Notes under the pieces: generated by a model | What the model was told of the DNA's origin: nothing | What the model saw: only the letters and a program-made list of their open reading frames with translations | The model's database searches: none | Origin: DATKCF01 sp035513345 | GTDB taxonomy: Bacteria; Gemmatimonadota; Gemmatimonadetes; Longimicrobiales; RSA9 | Length of the DNA: 64,000 bases | Direction: 5' to 3' | Assembly: GCA_035513345.1 (NCBI GenBank) | Contig: DATKCF010000188.1 | Span: 1 to 64,000, forward strand | Program-made: the position numbers and the translations under genes | In this document: positions 60,121-64,000 of the stretch, piece after piece | How positions within the stretch are numbered: position 1 is the stretch's first letter | How the letters are laid out: each line of letters begins with the position of its first letter

Positions 60121-61097
60121 CGCCGTGTCGCATGCAGCGTCCCCGCCAATCGGGCCGCAAGCATGATCGCCTCCAACATCGACGAGGCGTCCGCGATGCC
60201 GCGGCCCGCTATGTCGAGCGCCGTGCCGTGGTCCGGCGAAGTCCGGACGAACGGCAGACCCAGTGTCACGTTCACGCCGCTGCCGAACGACGCGGTCTTG
60301 AACGCCGCCATCCCCACGTCGTGGTAGGGCGCGACGACCGCATCGAACTCATCACGCAACGCACGCACGAACACGGTATCAGCGGGGAACGGGCCGCGGA
60401 CATCATGTCCCCCGGCGCGCAGGGTGTCGATGGCTGGCCGGAGGATGGTTTCCTCTTCATCGCCGAAGAGACCGCCATCCGACGCGTGCGGATTCACCGC
60501 GCAGAACGCAATGCGCGGCTCGTCAATGGCCCACCCGGTGCGCAGCGCGTCGGCGAGCAATTCGGTCTGCCGCACCAGGCTCTCCGCGTTGAGCATGCGG
60601 GTAACGTCGGCCAGCCTGATGTGCGTTGTCGCCAGCACGACCCGAAGCGGGTGTCCCGCGATGGTCCGTTCCGCGCTCATCAACATCGACACATGGGGCG
60701 CTCCGCTCAAGGCGGCCATCATCTCCGTGTGCCCGGGCCAGTTGTACCCCGCAGCATGGAGCGCGGCCTTGTCGATGGGGGCGGTAACGATCCCGGCGAT
60801 CCGGCCGGCCATGGCCATGCGGACGGCTTCTTCGATGGCGAGACCTGCGAGGCGGCCGGCTTCGGCGGGTGAGCCGCCGACGGACCATCGGCCGACGCTC
60901 TGGAACGCATCGCCGGCGTCGATGCCTGGAACGCCCTCGGGTCCGATCAACAGCAGTTCCGGCCGCCCTTCGGCGGGCAGGAGGCTGATCGCCCGCTCGG
61001 CCACCTCCGGACCGATCCCGCGGGGATCACCGAGAGTCACGCCGAGACGACGTGCCACCGGCCGGTCGGCCGGCTCGGCCGGCGTCGGCGCGGCCAT
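60117..61097 (-). CDS. pdxA: 4-hydroxythreonine-4-phosphate dehydrogenase
   Basis: Zn- and NAD-dependent enzyme of pyridoxal-phosphate synthesis, 326 residues. LGVTLGDPRGIGPEV starts the fold; metal-binding histidines lie in NWPGHTEMMA, APYHDVGMAAFK and SPDHGTALDIAG. ATG 61097 overlaps the surA stop (TGATG) and is preferred to the TTG at 61100. It is linked with surA and ftsE in one translationally coupled series. Confidence 0.95.
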   Translation of the reverse strand: MAAPTPAEPADRPVARRLGVTLGDPRGIGPEVAERAISLLPAEGRPELLLIGPEGVPGIDAGDAFQSVGRWSVGGSPAEAGRLAGLAIEEAVRMAMAGRIAGIVTAPIDKAALHAAGYNWPGHTEMMAALSGAPHVSMLMSAERTIAGHPLRVVLATTHIRLADVTRMLNAESLVRQTELLADALRTGWAIDEPRIAFCAVNPHASDGGLFGDEEETILRPAIDTLRAGGHDVRGPFPADTVFVRALRDEFDAVVAPYHDVGMAAFKTASFGSGVNVTLGLPFVRTSPDHGTALDIAGRGIADASSMLEAIMLAARLAGTLHATRR

Positions 61098-62440
61098 CAA
61101 CTTCGAATGCTGGTGCCGGGCAACCTGATCTCGATGAACGTCTGGCTCCTCAGCTCGGCCAGGATCTCCTCTTCGAGCAGTTCGCGGCCGAGTCCTTGCT
61201 GGAGCCGCTCGCGATAGTCCTCCACGGTGGCGCTTCGCTCGGGTTCTATGACATCGACGCGCATCACAGCGAATTGCAGCAACGGGTCGGTGATGCCGAA
61301 CGGTCCGACGACATCGCCCTCCGACGCGCCCGCGGCGGCCTCGCGGTACTCCGCCGGCATGCTGTCGCGGACGAGCGGACCGAGCCGCGAATGCGAATCA
61401 CGGTCGCCATGCGCGCTGCGCAGCGAATCCAGCGACGCGCCCGCCCGGATCTGCGTGGCCACGCGTTCGGCCAGTTGTCGGGCACGCTCGATGTCCGCTT
61501 CGTAAATCGACGGCTTGATCAGGATGTGACGGGCATTGCGTTCCGGGCCGCGGATCCGTTCCAGCTTGATGATATGGTAGCCAAAGGGCGTGAGCACGGG
61601 GTTCGTGACGTCGCCCGGCCGGATGAGCGGGGAATAGACAGCACGCTCGAAATCGAGGGTCAGAACACCGGGCCGGAACCAGCCGAGGTCACCACCGAGC
61701 TCGGCGGAGCCGGTATCCTCCGAATAGCGGCGCGCGACTGCTTCGAACGGCTGCCCCTCGTCGCGAATCAGTGCCAGCACGGAGTCCGCCTTCGCCCGCG
61801 CGCGCGCCAGCGCAGTGTCCGATGGCGTGACCGGAATGACGATCTGATCGAACGTGAGGGATGGCGGCAACATCGGCGCGCCACCACTTATCTCGAGCTG
61901 CCGGTCGAATGCCTCGCGGATGAGCTCGTCGCTGACTCGTGGCGTGCCGCGCGTGCGGGCCTGCTGGTTCACGTACATCAGGATGAGACGATTCTGCCGG
62001 AGCGTCGTCGTCAGGTAATTGCGGTACTCTTCGACGGTCAGATTGCTCGTGGCCAGTGCGGCTTCGAACTGTGCCCGCGACGAAAAGTTGGTCTGTGCCT
62101 CCGCCACCTGATTGTCGACCGCGGCACGGATCTCTTGGTCCGAAACGTTGATCGACGTGTCCCGCACCGCGGCCTGAACGAGCAGCAGACCGTCGATCCG
62201 CTCGTTCAGGACCTGGTCGATGACAGCATCGAGGTCGGCGCCGGGCGCTGGCAGTGGCTGGCCCGTCGTCGACTGGTAGAGTTCCAGCGACCGGGTCAGT
62301 TCGGCCCGCGTGATGATGCTGTCACCCACGACCGCGACGATGCGGAACAGCGTATCGACCCGCACGGTCGCGTCCTGGGCCGCGCCTGCCGCCGGCATGG
62401 CCATCGCGGCGGTCAACGAAGTCAGCAGGATCCTGCGCAT
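61097..62440 (-). CDS. SurA-like periplasmic peptidyl-prolyl isomerase/chaperone
   Basis: 447-residue secreted protein (signal ending AGAAQD). A SurA-type N-terminal domain (FRIVAVVGDSIITRAEL, NERIDGLLLVQAAV, EEYRNYLTTTLRQNRL) is followed by a parvulin domain with RYSEDTGSAELGGDLGWFR and TPFGYHIIKLERI, and a partial second parvulin-like region (ARHILIKP). It would help outer-membrane proteins reach the Bam complex. It lies 20 bases after a Rho-independent-type hairpin. ATG 62440 gives the signal peptide; no strong ribosome-binding site is seen. Confidence 0.88.
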   Translation of the reverse strand: MRRILLTSLTAAMAMPAAGAAQDATVRVDTLFRIVAVVGDSIITRAELTRSLELYQSTTGQPLPAPGADLDAVIDQVLNERIDGLLLVQAAVRDTSINVSDQEIRAAVDNQVAEAQTNFSSRAQFEAALATSNLTVEEYRNYLTTTLRQNRLILMYVNQQARTRGTPRVSDELIREAFDRQLEISGGAPMLPPSLTFDQIVIPVTPSDTALARARAKADSVLALIRDEGQPFEAVARRYSEDTGSAELGGDLGWFRPGVLTLDFERAVYSPLIRPGDVTNPVLTPFGYHIIKLERIRGPERNARHILIKPSIYEADIERARQLAERVATQIRAGASLDSLRSAHGDRDSHSRLGPLVRDSMPAEYREAAAGASEGDVVGPFGITDPLLQFAVMRVDVIEPERSATVEDYRERLQQGLGRELLEEEILAELRSQTFIEIRLPGTSIRS

Positions 62441-62460
62441 GAGAAGACGTCTGGTTCCGG

Positions 62461-62499
62461 AAAAAAGGCAGCGGGTCGAACCGGTACGGCGCGACCCGC
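62461..62499 (-). terminator. Rho-independent-type hairpin with T-run
   Basis: On the minus strand GCGGGTCG (62499-62492) pairs perfectly with CGACCCGC (62478-62471) around a 13-base loop, followed after four bases by TTTTTT (62466-62461). It lies after the PpiC lipoprotein gene and only 20 bases ahead of the surA start codon. Confidence 0.7.
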
Positions 62500-62543
62500 A
62501 AGGGTGATATCCCCGTCTGTTCCACGTGTTCCGGCGGCGCGGC

Positions 62544-63977
62544 TCAGCCGCCGCCGGCACCCGCCGTGTCAGGTGCCGGCGGAACAGCGGGCGGCTGCGT
62601 CGGTGAAAGGCCGGGCGGCCTCCGCGATTCAATACGTGCGACTACCGACTCGAACGACCGATCGAACACCTCGCCACCGAATTGCGACCGCAGCGTGTAC
62701 GACAGCGGTCCGAGCGGAAAGGCGTTCTGCTGGTCGGACAGAATCGCTGTCAGCAGAGCAGTCACCTTGCGGTCGATCGCCTCCTGCACGCTTTCGTCTT
62801 CCTGGGGCGTGACCGACATCAGTCCGGCGCCGCTCGCGGCGGTGCGCAGTTGCATCCGCATCACGTTTTGCACCGAATCCGTTTCCTGCTCGGAAAAATC
62901 GAGACCCTGCCGCCGGGCTTCCGCCACGAAGATCTTGTTGCGGGTCAAACCTTCGAGGACCTGCCGGATCTGGTCACCCGTGGCGGCCACGAGCTGGCCG
63001 CGAACGGGCGGATCCCAGGTTCGCACGACTTGCAGAAACTCCGCTGCGGTCAGCGCGCCGCCTTCGTACCGGACCAGGGAGCGCGATCCGGCGCGACCCC
63101 GCAGATCCGTGCCCGGCGTACGTGTGATCTCGCGAGCATTCTCCGTCGCACCGTCCAGGACCACGATGGAAAGTGTATCCGCCAGGCCCTCGAAGTAGAG
63201 CCTTTCGGCTTCCATGCTGAGTTCGGCGATCGTCTCCTCACGGAACCGATCGGCAATCTCCTCGAAGGACGGTTGACGACGGTCCTCGACCTTGATGATG
63301 TGCAATCCGAGCGGCGTCTCGATGACCTCGCCGACCTGGCCGGGCTGGAGCGCGAATGCTGCCTCCTCGAATGGCGCCATCATCTGGCCTCGCCCGAAGT
63401 ACGAAAGGTCGCCACCCTGCTGCGCGGAGCCGTCCTGGCTGTACTGCTGCGCCATGGCGGCGAAATCCTCGCCCGTGACGGCCCTGGCCCGAAGCTGTTC
63501 GGCAAGGTCGCGGATGCTGTCCCGCACGGACGGCGAGGCGTCGGTCGGTATTGTCAACAGAATGTGGCGTGCGCGTACCTCGAGGTCGACTTCGCGCTCC
63601 TCGTACAATGCGCGCAACTCATCGTCGCTGATCACCGAGTCCACCGCGATCACGGACTCGCGCAGCTTCCAGACGACCGACCGGTCGTGGAACGGCTCGA
63701 GCAGCGCGGCCAGGTCGATCGAGGATAGTGTCGAATCCCGCATGGCGGCCGTCGCGAGAAGCGTGTAGTCGACCCACAGATTCGCGATTGCTTCGACGAC
63801 ATCCCTGCGCGCGGGAACCGCACTGTGGGGCGCGATCAGGGCCGCGGCGGCATCGACGCTGAGCTCGTGGCCAGCAGCCCGCGCGAGCACGCCGGTATGC
63901 GACGATACGGCCTCGCCGAAGCTGTCGCAGGCCGACAGCGTGCTCGCGACGACGACCGCGAAAGCGAACATCCTCAT
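62544..63977 (-). CDS. PpiC-type peptidyl-prolyl isomerase lipoprotein
   Basis: 477-residue lipoprotein (lipobox TLSAC) with a parvulin domain: VRARHILLTIP, YSQDGSAQQGGDLSYFGRGQ and TPLGLHIIKVEDR. N- and C-terminal helical regions are of the SurA/PrsA kind; the last 30 residues are Pro/Gly-rich. Chaperone for exported proteins, placed just upstream of surA. ATG 63977 has AGGAG ten bases ahead and is the first gene on the minus strand near the window edge; more of its operon may lie beyond 64000. Confidence 0.86.
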   Translation of the reverse strand: MRMFAFAVVVASTLSACDSFGEAVSSHTGVLARAAGHELSVDAAAALIAPHSAVPARRDVVEAIANLWVDYTLLATAAMRDSTLSSIDLAALLEPFHDRSVVWKLRESVIAVDSVISDDELRALYEEREVDLEVRARHILLTIPTDASPSVRDSIRDLAEQLRARAVTGEDFAAMAQQYSQDGSAQQGGDLSYFGRGQMMAPFEEAAFALQPGQVGEVIETPLGLHIIKVEDRRQPSFEEIADRFREETIAELSMEAERLYFEGLADTLSIVVLDGATENAREITRTPGTDLRGRAGSRSLVRYEGGALTAAEFLQVVRTWDPPVRGQLVAATGDQIRQVLEGLTRNKIFVAEARRQGLDFSEQETDSVQNVMRMQLRTAASGAGLMSVTPQEDESVQEAIDRKVTALLTAILSDQQNAFPLGPLSYTLRSQFGGEVFDRSFESVVARIESRRPPGLSPTQPPAVPPAPDTAGAGGG

Positions 63978-64000
63978 GATCCGGTGTCTCCTGAACCGTG

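Overview
The window is a 64 kb, GC-rich (roughly two-thirds G+C by eye), densely coded chromosomal segment of a diderm (Gram-negative-type) bacterium. Outer-membrane features (a beta-barrel protein, SurA/PpiC-type chaperones, lipobox lipoproteins, EnvC/FtsEX, NamZ/NagZ), a small Tat-exported copper oxidase, and a plug-like lipoprotein remnant of a style I associate with Gemmatimonadota make that phylum my best guess. This is an inference from gene content, not from a marker tree. No rRNA, tRNA, CRISPR, phage or transposase gene was seen, so this is mostly core genome.

Layout. 1-9.5 kb: NhaC-type antiporter; a divergent pair of peptidoglycan-recycling genes (NamZ exo-muramidase, and a NagZ glucosaminidase fused to a serine beta-lactamase-like domain); a sodium:solute symporter; tyrS; a 0.5 kb gene-free stretch; a lipoprotein gene broken by an in-frame TAG. 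9.7-21.9 kb: cupin, folK (without a normal start codon), a metallopeptidase-like lipoprotein, aroB, an acyl-CoA synthetase, a NYN/LOTUS RNA-binding protein, a 3-methyladenine glycosylase, etfB-etfA, a nucleotidyltransferase and a second sodium:solute symporter. 21.9-22.3 kb: two facing arrays of a 14-bp tandem repeat. 22.4-31.1 kb (minus strand): an outer-membrane protein, TupB/TupC-like tungstate/molybdate permease and ATPase, a YIP1-like protein, then a tightly packed fdhD-mobA-moeA-ETF dehydrogenase-galactokinase-family unit. 31.4-44.6 kb: a metalloprotease-like lipoprotein, an EamA exporter, a stand-alone Lrp ligand-binding domain with fabI, a membrane protein, two small unknown proteins, PBP4-type dacB, an ANTAR response regulator with a HisKA_2 kinase, glnA, a second repeat-rich gap, perR, an orphan receiver domain and a DksA/TraR-type zinc finger. 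44.8-53.4 kb: a metal operon (DtxR/MntR regulator, multicopper oxidase, ZIP transporter), acs, a hexapeptide acyltransferase, two small genes, and guaB behind a structured leader. 53.6-64 kb: an unknown gene with an MltD-like transglycosylase, then a convergent unit surA-pdxA-ftsE-ftsX-envC-holB-moaC, preceded by a PpiC-type lipoprotein gene.

How it fits together. Three themes recur. The first is cell-wall turnover and division (NamZ, NagZ, DacB, MltD, FtsEX-EnvC, SurA). The second is flavin electron transfer and acyl/acetyl activation (EtfAB, ETF dehydrogenase, acyl-CoA synthetase, Acs). The third is Mo/W cofactor supply (TupBC, MobA, MoeA, MoaC, FdhD). Regulation is unusually readable: several promoters have a -35 TTGNCN, a 17-bp spacer and a -10 TANNTT. 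Some sit so close to the ATG that the mRNA should be leaderless (aroB, tyrS, fdhD). PerR and the DtxR-type regulator each have a palindromic operator over their own -10.

The observations most worth following up are the facing tandem-repeat elements, the nonsense-interrupted lipoprotein, folK without a start codon, the ETF dehydrogenase missing one cluster cysteine, the two-LOTUS NYN protein, and the stable leader hairpins ahead of the ANTAR gene, guaB and surA.
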